DNA of 64,000 bases, taken from Sthenelais limicola. Taxonomy: Eukaryota; Annelida; Polychaeta; Phyllodocida; Sigalionidae. Below, piece by piece: positions 1-11,875 of this stretch; the first letter of the stretch is position 1, and each line of letters starts with the position of its first letter. Both the position numbers and the translations under genes were made by a program. The notes beneath the pieces were generated by a model that worked only from the letters and a program-made list of their open reading frames with translations, was not told the origin of the DNA and ran no database searches. The stretch lies in NCBI GenBank assembly GCA_942159475.1, contig OW804099.1:10121954-10185953 (forward strand). Reading direction: 5' to 3'.

Positions 1-1255
1 GAGGAGAGAGAGAGAACATAGAGAGAGAGGACAGAGAGGAGAGAGAGAAAACATAGAGAAAGAGGACATAGAGAGAGAGGACAGAGAGGAGAGAGAGAAA
101 ACATAGAGAAAGAGGACATAGAGAGAGAGTAAAGAGAGAGGACAGAGAGGAGAGAGAGAACATAGAGAGAGAGTAAAGAGAGGAGAGAGAGGACATAGAG
201 AGAGAGTAAGACAGGAGAGAAAGAGGACATAGAGAGAGAGTAAAGAGAGAGGACAGAGAGGAGAGAGAGAACATAGAGAGAGAGGACAGAGAGGAGAGAG
301 AGGACATAGAGAGAGAGTAAAGAGAGGAGAGAGAGGACATAGAGAGAGAGTAAGACAGGAGAGAAAGAAGACATAGAGAGAGAGTAAAGAGAGGAGAGAG
401 AGAGAACATAGAGAGAGAGTAAAGACAGGAGAGAAAGAGGACATAGAGAGAGAGTAAAGAGAGGAGAGAGAGAGAGAGAGGAGAGAGAACATAGAGAGAG
501 AGTAAAGAGAGGAGAGAGAGAGAGAGAGAACATAGAGAGAGAGTAAGACAGGAGAGAAAGAGGACATAGAGAGAGAGTAAAGAGAGGAGAGAGAGAACAT
601 AGAGAGAGAGTAAAGACAGGAGAGAAAGAGGACATAGAGAGAGAGTAAAGAGAGGAGAGAGAGAGAGAGAGAACATAGAGAGAGAGTAAGACAGGAGAGA
701 AAGAGGACATAGAGAGAGAGTAAAGAGAGGAGAGAGAGAGAGAGAACATAGAGAGAGAGTAAGACAGGAGAGAAAGAGGACATAGAGAGAGAGTAAAGAG
801 AGGAGAGGGAGAGGGCATAGAGAGAGAGGACAGAGAGAAGAGAGAGAAAACAGAGAGGAGAGAGAACATAGAGAGAGAGTAAAGAGAGGAGAGGGAGAGG
901 GCATAGAGAGAGAGGACAGTGAGAAGAGAGAGAGAACATAGAGAGAGAGTAAAGAGAGGAGAGAGAGGACATACAGAGAGAGGACAGAGAGAAGAGAGAG
1001 AAAACAGAGAGGAGAGAGAACATAGAGAGAGAGTAAAGAGAGGAGAGAGAGAGGGCATAGAGAGAGGAGAGAGAGAAGAGAGAGAGGGCATAGAGAGAGG
1101 AGAGAGAGAAGAGAGAGAGGGCATAGAGAGAGGAGAGAGAGAAACATAGAGAGAGGAGAGAGAGAGGACATAATGACGGAGGGGACATAGAGAGAGAGGA
1201 GAGCAAGACATAGAGAGAGGAAATAGAGAGTGAGAGAGGACATGGAGAGAGAGAG
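1..1255. repeat. GA-rich microsatellite/minisatellite array
   Basis: Almost pure purine sequence built from GAGAGAGA, GGACATAGAGAGAGAG and GTAAAGAGAGGAGAG blocks. It lies in the gene 1 intron between exons 3 and 4, and corresponds to 34740-35340 in gene 2. Open frames here encode only Arg/Glu (or Ser/Leu) runs and are not genes. Confidence 0.9.
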
Positions 1256-1385
1256 AGGAATGGGTAGGAGAAGGACATAGGGAGGTATATACTCATTACC
1301 TGAATGGGTAGGAGAAGGATATAGAGAGATATATATACTCAGTACCTGAATGGGTAGGATATAGAGAGATATATATACTCAGTAC
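1256..1385 (-). repeat. Splice-donor minisatellite, short allele
   Basis: Two to three imperfect 40-46 bp units directly on the intron side of exon 3. Each repeats the exon end TACCCATTCAG and the donor GTACTGAGTA (minus-strand sense). Copy R carries about 14 such units at 35380-35968. Confidence 0.85.
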
Positions 1386-1507
1386 CTGAATGGGTAGGAG
1401 AAGTCGATTCTGTGCAGTTTCTCCTCTGCTGCCTTGCTACACTGGATGGTAAAGGAGCTGAATGATGAGAGTGAGGTCGTTGTGGCGAATGCAAATATGG
1501 CTAATAT
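1386..1507 (-). CDS. Synaptophysin-family protein, gene 1, exon 3
   Basis: A 122-bp exon (40 codons plus 2 bases), with acceptor TTTCAG at its high-coordinate edge and donor GTACTGAG at its low edge. It begins ILAIFAFATTT and ends SYPFR, matching the end of transmembrane helix 1 and the first lumenal loop of synaptophysin. IFAFAT and the YPFR end are the family signature, and phase 0 entry matches the vertebrate exon. The lumenal cysteine of IQCSK is the expected disulfide partner of one in the next exon. Synaptophysin is a four-helix MARVEL-domain protein of synaptic vesicles that binds synaptobrevin and cholesterol. The remaining exons of this copy lie left of the window. Confidence 0.88.
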
Positions 1508-1971
1508 CTGAAACACAATAAACACAAGGTTAACTTCTATTCACTGAGAGTACTGCAGGTAATAAAAACATCACTCAGGTTATATTCATTATACCACTAG
1601 TGGTGTAACAGTACACATGTAATACATCAGATCCATTGTCCCACCTTCTGATACCCAACTTAAACATCATCTGCCAATGGAAGGTGTGAAGGCGGGATTA
1701 CTAGTGATTGATACTTATGATTGACAGTTATGAGAGAAGAGGGCGTTTCAGAGAGGCTGTTCCTCCATTTACCTAGCTTCATCCCCACTGGCTATGGTGT
1801 AATAGAGTGTAAAATGGAGTTGAAAGCTGTATGAGTGAGTGTTAGTTGTGAGCGGGGATAGATGAGATAAATGTTTAATTTGATTTCTTGTTAGTAGGTG
1901 TTTTGTGAATAGGGTGTGGTTGTGTAGGATGGAGGACGAAGACATGTTTCGTGAGCAGGAGGTTTTCGTTG

Positions 1972-2002
<31 letters not shown>

Positions 2003-3600
2003 GACAGGGAAGGGGGAAGAGAGAGGACAGAGAGAGATGGATAGATATAGGCTGGTGGTGTATGCCCATGTATGAGAGAGAGTATAGAGGCGGATAGATG
2101 TTTTCCTGTTTTGCAGACAGGGACAGAGACAGGTAGATTTGCCACCCGCCGACTACTACTTGAGATCTGCCCTTGAGATCTGCTCTCCTGCCTCGGGACA
2201 CACTCAAGCAAGGGCGGCAGCCAGAAATGACAACAAAGCCCCTCTATCTCCCCCAAGAGAAATAATAAGGAATTGTCTCAGAACTCAAAATGGCTCTAAA
2301 TCAACCAATAAATACAGAATTACTACATCTTCACCCCAATCGAGTCTCAGCACATGTCCTATCATGATTTTGGTCAAGTTTTCTGCACTTTATATTGAAT
2401 CTATTTACAGCAATTAAATTGTTTCTAGTCACGAAATTGTTTCGTTGAGTTTGACAGCCTTGTATTCTTGCTCATAGTTAACTTTGCATAGACAAAACAT
2501 GCCCGACTTCTGGCGGTAGGCATTTCATTTCTACAAATCTTTCAAACTTGTCCTTTTCAGGGGAGCATCATATGGTCCAATTCTTACCATCCTTCAATAA
2601 TTATAACATTCTGTAGAAATTAAGTGTCCCAACAAGAGCCTTCTCTCCGTTGAAGTTAGCAAGAATGGCTGAGTCACAAATTGTCTGAAAATGATAGTGT
2701 AACGAATCTGGTTTTTTTTAATTCCTACTACTATCTGAACCAATCATGTACATCTTTCCAAAGCTGAAAGTCTCTAGCTTCGGAATTTCCAAGATTTGAA
2801 TACAATACAACCACAAAAACAATGTATAATCACATAATTTCAGGCAGTGGACTTCCGTAATGAATAATTAATATTTTAGCAATGTTCGGTAATTTCCGTC
2901 ATAAGTCTTTCCCCATTTGCTGGACTTGTAGACCTTGTAGAAACTAGAAACCAAGATTTTTGTAATCCCTGAACTTTTTTACATCAGAATTTCTACATCC
3001 CAATCATTTTGATATAGATCTGAAGGGTACACATCATTTTTCAAAATCCACCATTCCAGTAGTTAGGAAATGCATACAGGTTAACATAGCTTGCAATGGG
3101 AAGTCTGGCTGAAATACAAACTTCATTTCTACAGTGAAAATTAACTTTTTCTTTTCACCAAGCAACAGCCCCAAACACCCTAAATGTCATATTCAACAGC
3201 CAGCCAAATTTGTTCATTATTTACTGAGTAATTAAGGAAAACATAATTAAGGAGCAGTGCTGCCATCTTGTGTGGAGGGGAGGAAGTAAGCAGGAAGCAG
3301 GAAGCAAGAAGGGAAATCCCCCAGTCAACAACCAGAGGCAGCTATTTGCAGTAGTGTGTTACATAAACACTCACATGGATTATTGTTTCTAATCTCTCCA
3401 ATAGGATTATTCTCTTCCTATAATGCACGGACATACAAAGGAGTAGAAGCAGAACACAGTGATTAAGTTTGGACCATGGAATGAAAGTAGGATTTGTTAC
3501 GATTTGGCTATGATAATGTCTAGTTATGATTGGGCTGTGCCCGCTGCTGGGACCAACGTTTTTTGAACATGTAATGCACTGACTGATGTAAGCCTGCCTG
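1508..3600. other. Intronic/intergenic DNA with a poly(T) tract
   Basis: This lies upstream (minus sense) of exon 3. A 26-base T run at 1977-2002 could be the poly(A) tail of an old minus-strand retroposed sequence; copy R has 28 T at 36641-36668. The frame at 2139-2417 has no recognisable domain. No other coding signal is seen. Confidence 0.6.
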
Positions 3601-3689
3601 CCTACGCTCTACAGACACTCTGTCTCCATGTCCCCCTCCCCACCCACTCACTCCCTCTCCCTCTCTCTCCCCCTCCCTCCCCACCTCCC

Positions 3690-4075
3690 GCCTGTATCAC
3701 TGTACCCCACCTGTAACACTGTATCCGACCTCTACACAGTGTACCCGACCTCTACACAGTGTACCCGACCTGTAACTCTGTACCCCACCTGTAACACTGT
3801 ACCCGACCTGTACCACTGTATCCGACCTGTACCACTGTATCCGACCTGTACCACTGTACCCGACCTGTACACTCTGTACCCGACCTGTACCACTGTACCC
3901 ACTCTGTACACTCTGTACCCGACCTGTACACTCTGTACCCGACCCTGTACACTCTGTACCCGCTCTGTACCCGACCTGTACACTCTGTACCCACTCTGTA
4001 CACTCTGTACCCGCTCTGGACCCGTCCTGTACACACTGTTCCTGACCTGTACACACTGTACCCAACCTTTATGTA
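3690..4075. repeat. TGTACCC/GACCTGTACACTC minisatellite
   Basis: Degenerate units of about 15-20 bp built from CTGTACCCGACCTGTAC and CACTCTGTACCC. The array stops about 110 bp before the first visible exon of the MADF gene. The matching array at 38355-38880 is longer and ordered differently, so it has changed since the duplication. Confidence 0.9.
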
Positions 4076-4183
4076 CATTCCTACTTAATATCTTGCCAAT
4101 TTGCCCACGTACCTGTACCTGACTGTATACTAGAATAGCTAACTTTAATAGCTATGTTTTCCACATATTTTCCTATATTACAG

Positions 4184-5023
4184 CTGAACAAGTTGTTGCG
4201 GAAATGACTTCGATGCGGACAACATATGGTCGTCACAAGGACAAATCAGGCACAGCAGTCGATGACATACCGCCACACGCCAGGGAGTGGTATGACCTCC
4301 TCCATTTTCTGCACAACTACATAGTCCCCAAGGGACACACCCGGAGCAATTTGAAGGTAATTACAACCCTGCCATGGCCTCGTTGCATACTCGTGTCAGT
4401 ACAGAATGTAAAAAAGTATAGGAAACGTCGCCCTTAGAAAGCTCAGTGTCATAACTTGTATTTTAACATAAGGTGATCATCCATTTTTGAAGCAGTCTTG
4501 CTTTGTAGTGAATTCTGTCCACCGATAAGTTAGCAATTGGGGACAGTGCTGCTATTTAAAATTAGTCAATTAAATATTATGTTTCCCTTAAATCATTGCT
4601 TCTGATTTACAGAGAAAAGCCAGTTTGAGTGAATCAAGCACCAATGCCAGTGGCATACTTTCAAGCCCAGCAGCCTCATCCACCCCTAACCACACCCCAC
4701 CAACACAGGCCAAGAAAAAGCTAATTGGGAAGGGCAACAGTTCTAAAAAGGGCAAGGGAAAGGGACTTGGGAAATCGACCACTGCTAGGACCTTGTCTCT
4801 GATGAGTCATAAAAAATCCCAGAAGAAAGAAGTGGGGCCCAGCAGCTTGGTGTTGGCAGTGCTTGAAGGCCTCAACAAGCAGAGGGAGGCCGATCGACAG
4901 CTGATGGAGCAGCTCATCCATCCACTGCTAACCAACACTGCAGACAGTAACAGTGGCGATGAGCTGCACACCTGGCTCAAGAGTTTGCTGCCTCGTCTTA
5001 GGAAGTCAATTTTAGAAAACTAG
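4184..5023 (+). CDS. PIF/Harbinger accessory MADF/Myb-like DNA-binding protein (partial, two exons)
   Basis: Two exons, 4184-4356 and 4613-5023, joined in phase 0: donor AAG|GTAATT, acceptor TTTACAG|AGAAAAG. Exon one opens right after an acceptor (ATATTACAG) with a split codon, so at least one 5' exon is missing or unrecognised. It encodes the SMRTTYGRHKDKSG stretch and a hydrophobic FLHNYIVPKG stretch, which resemble the C-terminal part of the MADF/SANT-like domain found in the second protein of PIF/Harbinger elements. Exon two adds a Ser/Thr/Lys-rich linker with a KKGKGKGLGKS basic run and a C-terminal helix. In this family the protein carries the transposase to the nucleus and binds the element ends. 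It converges with the transposase remnant at 7226-8408. The frame is open here and in copy R, although the partner transposase is broken. Confidence 0.6.
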
Positions 5024-7225
5024 ATGTTTTGATGGATTTCTGTGCATAGATTGGTAAGGTTTACTCTGGATATCAACTGGGCTATAGGAGATGGGCCAAA
5101 TGAAGCCCAAAGCAAGCATACCATGCGTATGCCATGTGATTTATTCAAATTGTTGCTAATTTTACTAAATCATATCTTGATTTCTTTTTCATAATATGAT
5201 AAACGTATACATGTATCATTGTCGAAGAGATTTGATTAAATTAATTTTAGATAATAACTATGGATTCGAAATGAGGGTGTTTCCTTGTACAAATCATTCC
5301 TTTTAAGTATATGCTACATAGTTGTAGTTAACTTTACAATATCAATGACGAATAATTATTCCCCTGCTTTATGTTGTAGTTGAGTGTATCTGATATATGT
5401 TGTCAAATTTGAGGAGAAATTGATAGAGTTTTTCAATACTTAATAAGCTCCTAGCCTAAAGCATACGCATGGTATAACACATGAGAAACACCAGTGCTAA
5501 ACTTTTGAATTCAATTAAACAGCAGTTGATTTCTTTTATAATAGTGTACTATTCTATGGATAACAGTTTTAGTATGACCCCTATAACTGATACAACTTTC
5601 GATTAAATACAAGAACTAGATAATTTCCAGAGGGTTTTCTCTTTCACTGTAAGCATACGCATGGTATGCATATTCAGGCATATGTATGGGTTTGGTATCT
5701 TTAGTTAATTAAGGGGATATCCATCAAATTCATTTATAATGGAACGGGTCCAATTCTTCTCCTTTAGAGACTTAGGTATTGAATATTCATTGGTGATCTA
5801 TTATTTTATATTGCATTATTTTATATTGCATTATTATATAATGAGTGAGTGTTGGCTTCATCAACATAGCCTACATTGAAACATCTTCACTGTACACAAC
5901 TGTAGAGCTGAGCTAGCCCTAGAATATATCATTACATCTCAACATTATAATTATATAAAATTACCCCACAGCAACTGAGATTGTTTGGCAGTATTATTCT
6001 TTATTATTGTCTAGTCAATTACCTATTATTATTATTGGTATCAACATAGAATATCAAACTTGAATACCTATATCTGGGTGACATTAAATAGAAAAAATAC
6101 CACTTATAGAGGGACTGACTGTCTTAACTTTAAGTGGCTGGGATGTCTTAGCATTTTGTTTCCATATTTCCATATTTTACTCAAATATGACATCTGATAT
6201 TTCCCAGTTCTCCTTTACTTGGTATAGGCATACGCATGGCATGTGTCTAATAATCTTGATACTCATTTCAAATGTGTCTTGGCAACATAAACGGGAGATA
6301 CCTTGTTTATTACCTTGAATAAGGGTTTAAGTTATGTATGATTAATATTAGATTGAGAACACAATGTCTAGGCATATGCATGGTATGCCTAGGGTTGACT
6401 ATTACATAGCAATAAATCAGATGTAAAACATATTCAAATAGAATCTTTAAAAACATCTTATGATATGTAAAGGTATTTTGCCTACAGGATTATAACAAGT
6501 TTGAACCACATATATACGTTGGTTATATTCTTTTTACACGGTAAATGACTATTTTTTTGTACTTGATTGTAAAAATGACCCATTTTAGGAGGTTTTTTAA
6601 AGCTGGTATTGTTAATATTCATTTTAGACCCCCAAAAGTAGGGTTCGGATTGTAGCATTTTCAATGGCAGATTTAATGACGTATTGTATTGTACATGGTG
6701 ATATTTTTGTATTGATATGATGTTCAAGGCATTACTTATAACAGAAAATGTACGGGTCAAATGTGGTCTGATTGACATATAGTGTAGAACATTTATTTAC
6801 CCATATAGTGCTAACATTGAACTTTATACTTGATACCTTTCCATCTAAAATACAACACATTGTCCCAGTTTTGAATCCCAGCCTAGTTAAGTACTTTTTT
6901 TGTATAGTAGCAAAGAGTAGAGAAAGTATATTTAATATTTTAGATTTCTTTATTTGCATTTAGTTGAAGTCAGGAGCCCAGTGACATACTATTTTATCAA
7001 TAAAAAAGACAAATGATAGAAAAATTAGGTTGAGCATTTTTTTATTTAATGTCTACTCACTAACGAGGTTAGCCTGTGCGAAAATAATAGAAAACATTCC
7101 CCAAAAGCTGTCACATCAAAAACATACCAACATTTAAGTTAATTTACACAAGATCTATCTCATCGGTGAAACGGTACAAGCTGTTAATAATAACGAATGT
7201 AGAATCCAGAGGCAAAATGTGAGAC
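5024..7225. other. AT-rich interior of the Harbinger element
   Basis: Noncoding DNA between two convergent transposon genes. Short open frames at 6482-6963 overlap on both strands and show no domain. The region carries a dispersed near-palindromic GCATACGCATGGTATGC motif, annotated separately. Confidence 0.6.
5116..6392. repeat. Dispersed near-palindrome GCATACGCATGGTATGC (five copies)
   Basis: Copies at 5116-5132 (reverse orientation), 5461-5476, 5653-5669, 6228-6243 and 6368-6392, with a weaker relative at 5678-5690. The last extends to a longer palindrome with CTAGGCATA and TATGCCTAG arms. They are spaced 190-575 bp apart and are not tandem. Confidence 0.8.
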
Positions 7226-8408
7226 TCATAATTTGCTGTTCATAAATTCATTTGGGGGGACGTCACAGTCAGATCGATCCACATGGCATAAGCAATACTG
7301 CCATGGCAGTTGGCCGCGGAATGAAACAGAGTAGTTTGCCAACTGGTGACAAAGGTTTTTTGGCAATCTAGTGGTGTTTCTTGCCTGGCCACCCTGTAAA
7401 TCCACAAAGGTCTCCTCCTCCTCCCGCCATATCCCATGAATGATATTGTGTCCAGCATCTTCGTGGTCCACCGCAGCCGGGTCGAGATAGTTGTTACCGA
7501 TGCGCACTCTGCACATGTTGTGCAAGGCACAAGGCCATCACCAGGCACGAAACACTGTCAGGTGACATTTCAATGGCCTGCCTGAAGATTCTGAACTTTG
7601 CCGCAAGAATTACGAAGGCATTCTCTACAATCCTTCGGGCCCTGGAGAGTTGATAGTTGAACACCCGTTGTCATGGAGATAGGTGATGCCCAGGGTAAGG
7701 TTTCATGAGATGTTCTTCAAGCGCAAACGCATCATCTCCCACAAAGAAATACGGCAGCTGCCCATTGAACCCTTCGACATTGTTGACAGGAGGGGGAAAA
7801 TCTAACGGATTTTCTTCATCGTGGATCAGCTTGTACATTTCACTCCTCCGCCAGACACCACCGTCCGAGGCGCGCCCTTCACTACCAACTCCTACATACC
7901 AAAACATGTAATTGTTGGGGGTATATGGGGGTTTTAAAAACTACATTATATAGGGTATATATTACCATTATTCGAATTTTAATTATTATAATTAATCAGC
8001 AATATTATGTAATTAATGATAATTATTTAAATAGAAAATAATTTGATTTATTTATTGCATATAGATGCCTCTCCATATCAACACCAGGAAACATATATTA
8101 CATTTTGCGTAGCATTAATGTTAAATGTATATAGGGTTTCTTTAAAATAGAATGTAGGTCAATGGAACCCTTTGGTACCAACCTGGATCAATCAACCTGG
8201 ATCAAAAAATAACAGAATTGTTGTTGCGCTGCCAACGCAGCCACACTTTTTCCCAGTAGCGGTGCTGCCACCTCTTGGATTCTTCGGAAAGTAGTGCCAG
8301 CAGAGACAAATACGCATGCTCATGTGCTTGGTGGTCATTCATTAATAAGAGGTAAGCAGCAACTTGTTTCCTTGCAGCCAACATCTTTGTTGAGGGTGAA
8401 GGAGGCAT
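7226..8408 (-). pseudogene. PIF/Harbinger transposase, internally deleted and broken
   Basis: The catalytic C-terminal half is clear. The frame 7907-7671 contains PYFFVGDDAFALEEHLMKPY, the second catalytic Asp block of the Harbinger DDE nuclease. An in-frame TGA at 7671-7673 is followed by VFNYQLSRARRIVENAF in the same frame. A shift near 7525 then leads to LHNMCRVRIG, the conserved C-terminal block, ending about 7226. An upstream piece at 8408-8205 (ATG at 8406-8408) has a Trp/Arg-rich stretch, SKRWQHRYWEKVWLRW, like the usual N-terminus. The roughly 200 residues between them, with the helix-turn-helix and the first catalytic Asp, are missing: 7911-8204 is AT-rich and noncoding. The same stop and shift are present in copy R, so the gene died before the duplication. 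Confidence 0.8.
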
Positions 8409-8482
8409 GTATTCACAGGGCATGTATTCACAGGAGTCGCCACACGTTGTCTCACAAGAACCTATGTCGCCACCTCCTGGTG

Positions 8483-8674
8483 ACCGACAATCAAGCATGT
8501 GGATACCGGGCACCAACAATCGGTGGCCCCCCCCTAGGTGACCGACAATTGGTGACCACAGGCGCATTTTTCGTTGTGTATGTAAATACCAGGGACCGAC
8601 AATCGGTACCCTCCCATTGTCGGTGACCTCTGTCGTTCCCCCTGTGCCCATTTTGTCGGTCGTCTTTTGTCGGT
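8483..8674. repeat. ACCGACAA/TTGTCGGT motif cluster
   Basis: Direct copies at 8483, 8541 and 8595, with a variant at 8515, are followed by inverted copies at 8616, 8653 and 8667. The copy at 8595-8607 is itself a palindrome (ACCGA CAA TCGGT). The cluster lies just outside the transposase N-terminal remnant, where a transposon's subterminal binding sites would be expected. A clean terminal inverted repeat was not found. Confidence 0.7.
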
Positions 8675-8699
8675 CGTTTGCCTTGTATGTGGAAGCCCC

Positions 8700-9750
8700 A
8701 TTTTACTCACTCTCTGTCTCTCTTTCTCTCCAACTCTCTCCTCCTCCACTCACTGTCTCTTCTCTTTCTCCCACTCTGTCTCTCTTTCTTTGTCTCTCAC
8801 TCACTCTGTCTCCCACTCTCTCTCTCTTTCGTTCATTCATTCACTAATTCACTTTTTCACTCTTGGAGACATGTACATTAGATGGATTTCTCTACTTGCA
8901 AATACATGTATTTTTATAATAATCATGTATAAAACTGATAATGTCACGTCATGTGTGCCATATCATGTGTGCCATATCATGTGTGCCATATCATGTGTGT
9001 CATGTCATGTGTGTCATGTCATGTGTGTCATGTCATGTGTGTCATGTCATGTGTATCATGTCATGTGTGTTGTGTCATGTCATGTGTCATGTCATGTGTG
9101 TCATGTCATGTGTGTCATATCATGTGTGCCATATCATGTGTGCCATATCATGTGTGTCATGTCATGTGTGTCATGTCATGTGTGTCATGTCATGTGTGTC
9201 ATGTCATGTGTGTCATGTCATGTGTGCCATGTCATGTGTGTCATGTCATGTGTGCCATGTCATGTGTGTCATGTCATGTCATGAGTGTCATGTCATGAGT
9301 GTCATGTCATGTGTGTCATGTCATGTGTGTCATGTCATGTCATGTCATGTCATATGTGTCATGTCATGTGTATCATGTTGTGTGTGTCATGTCATGTGTG
9401 CCGTGTCATGTCATGTCATGTGTGTCATGTCATGTGTGTCATGTCATGTGTGTCATGTCATGTGTGTCATGTCATGTGTGCCATGTCATGTGTGTTGTGT
9501 CGTGTCATGTCATGTCTGTTGTGTCATGTGTGTCATGTCATGTGTATCATGTTGTGTGTGTCATGTCATGTGTGTCATGTCATGTGTGTCATGTCATGTG
9601 TGTCATGTCATGTCATGTGTGTCATGTCATGTGTGTTGTGTCATGTCATGTGTGTTCTGTTGTGTCATGTCATGTGTCTTGTGTCATGTCGTTATTTCAT
9701 GGCATGTGTGTCATGTTATTTCATGGCATGTGTGTCATGTCATGCATCAG
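8700..9750. repeat. CT-rich tract and CATGT minisatellite
   Basis: A CTCTCT/CACTCTGT tract (8700-8860) is followed from 8941 by an array of TCATGTCATGTGTG units with 9-bp and TATCATG variants. Because CATG is self-complementary and stops are rare in the unit, long Cys/His/Val/Met frames stay open in all three forward frames. The array is about 0.8 kb here and 1.7 kb in copy R. Confidence 0.95.
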
Positions 9751-10603
9751 TTATGTTGGTTGTTGATGCAGGTTAGTTTTGCCCTATGTATTCCTGTTAA
9801 GATTATTTCTCTGTTAAGTGTATTTCTCTTAAATGTGCATGCCTCATGTAACTATTATTATTTACATTGATTTTGGTAACTGGGTTCAATTCCCAGCTTG
9901 GTCAATTTAAACACGCTGGAGCAAAGAGGGCAGAACGACCAATGGCCCCACCAGATCAATGCAAATAATGTTAGTAATTGAGGGAATGGGCCTCAACACT
10001 GTGTGCTGTAATACTACTAGTGCTGTAACCCTAGTTGCCCTGTTACACTAATTTGCAGTCTAACACTTTTGGCACTGTAATGCTATTTGCACTGTATCAC
10101 CTGTTGCACTGGAAGGCTTTCTTTGTAGTATAATGTAATGTATAGACAGAAGTGACCGAGGCCTCTTCTGGCATCGAATATTGATTTCAGTGAGTGAGCA
10201 AAGCGAAGAAAAGGAATCGCGTAGCCCAAGGGCAATATGAGAAGACAAAACAGCCCAAGGGCACATTTGTATTTATCATCACCTTTCCAGAGGTTGGTAA
10301 TATACGTTTCCCCAACATTTAAGCTGAAAAATGGATGAAAGTCAATGAAAATCAATGGCAAACCGTCCACTTACGTGGGCCCTGTGCTTGTTTTTACATC
10401 TGGGTCTTTGCTATCGGTAGGCTACATATCACTGCATGCTTGACCTGCCAGGTGGTGAGAAGTTCTATTACGCTGCAGAATGTAGTTCTATTCTGAATTG
10501 CAATTTCTTGCTTTTCTACTAATATTAAGACAATTGATGAATGAATACGATTTAAAAGACTTAATAAGATATTAAAATGTCTTTCAGTTTGACAGTAAAA
10601 TGC
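9751..10603. other. Anonymous noncoding DNA
   Basis: No coding exon recognised. A CTGGG-TTCAATT-CCCAG hairpin near 9884-9900 looks like a tRNA T-arm but has no tRNA around it. Short minus-strand frames at 10060-10370 have no domain. Confidence 0.5.
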
Positions 10604-10995
10604 ATGTATGTATGCATTGTTGTGTACTGCATTGTTGTGTACTGCATTGTTGTGTACACTACATTGTTGTGTACTGCATTGTTGTGTACTGCATTGTTGT
10701 GTACTGCATTGTTGTGTACTGCATTGTTGTGTACTGCATTGTTGTGTACTGCATTGTTGTGTACACTACATTGTTGTGTACTGCATTGTTGTGTACTGCA
10801 TTGTTGTGTACTGCATTGTTGTGTACTGCATTGTTGTGTACTGCATTGTGTACACTACATTGTTGTTTACTGCATTGTTGTGTACTGCATTGTTGTGTAC
10901 TGCATTGTTGTGTACTGCATTGTTGTGTACTGCATTGTGTACACTACATTGTTGTGTACTGCATTGTTGTGTACACTGCATTGTTGTTTACTCCA
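10604..10995. repeat. 15-bp TACTGCATTGTTGTG minisatellite
   Basis: About 26 units of 15 bp, with inserted TACAC variants. A period divisible by three keeps several frames open on both strands, giving false proteins of LHCCV or QCSTQ type. Copy R has about 50 units. Confidence 0.95.
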
Positions 10996-11296
10996 CGGTG
11001 AAGTGTGTATCACATAACATTTGTATGTAGAGGCGTGTGGTACATACCGTGTGGTAAATTGTTTTGTACCACATGGGTGGGGCCTAATGATAAATGCAAA
11101 ATAAACTCATTTGATTGGCTCCCTTCCATACAGGAAAATGTGTTGTCAATGACTCTTAATAGCGTTACTAACGTCACCGGAATCAGTGAGAGAAGAATGG
11201 CAGACACTTCGTAAGGAAATAAAGGACTTTTGTGGTAATTTATAATTAATTTATTACCACTGTGGAGTAAAAATAGTACCACATCTCGTAGCTCGT

Positions 11297-11447
11297 ATGG
11301 GGTCAAGGATCACATGGACCAGAGATGATTCTTTTCAATACACTATAATTTCAATAATTTCAACACACAATAATTTCAACACACTCGCCTCGGCTTGTGT
11401 GCCATGTGAAAAGAATCATCTCTGGTCCATGCGATCCTTCACCCCAT
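11297..11447. mobile_element. Hairpin MITE-like inverted repeat
   Basis: Arms at 11297-11337 and 11407-11447 are inverted repeats matching at about 39 of 41 positions, starting ATGGGGTCAAGGATC and ending GATCCTTCACCCCAT. The AT-rich loop holds a short direct duplication (AATTTCAACACAC). It has no coding capacity. The family and target duplication are not identified. Confidence 0.65.
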
Positions 11448-11602
11448 ACCACTCGTGCGGTCCTATCATAGTACTGCATTGTACACTGAGTAAAATAAAT
11501 TCCATGTTGGGAGGTGAGATGGGTGGTGGTTGTGTGGTGGTGGTGATGATTTGGGACATCTGGTGAGGAGAAGGGGAATTCCTCCTCTACCAATGTCTTT
11601 AT

Positions 11603-11813
11603 CATTAAAACATAAACAACCAGTTACGTTTGAAGGTCTTTATTTCTTAGTGGGATATTTATGAGAGTGAACATATATGGTATGGTACAAAGACAAGGCA
11701 ATGTCAATTGGAGCAATATATGTGTATATAGATAACATCATAGCAGATTTGAGTGTTCAAGTGGTTCTGTATAAGTCTCTATCACTTTCTCAGTCCAGGT
11801 CCACAATCCAGCC
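11603..11813 (-). repeat. Ngaro split repeat B2 (3' end)
   Basis: 211 bp, matching B1 at 12059-12269 base for base by eye. It forms the 3' terminus of the element (minus sense). A 62-bp spacer (11814-11875) separates it from A2. Confidence 0.92.
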
Positions 11814-11875
11814 CTATCAAGTTTACGTACTGTATTTAAAGTATCATTTCTTGATGATGTAGGGAGGGTGGGTGG

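Noticed and set aside
9878..9905. tRNA-like T-arm (CTGGG-TTCAATT-CCCAG)
   Set aside because: No acceptor, D or anticodon arm can be placed around it; at most a decayed tRNA-derived SINE fragment.
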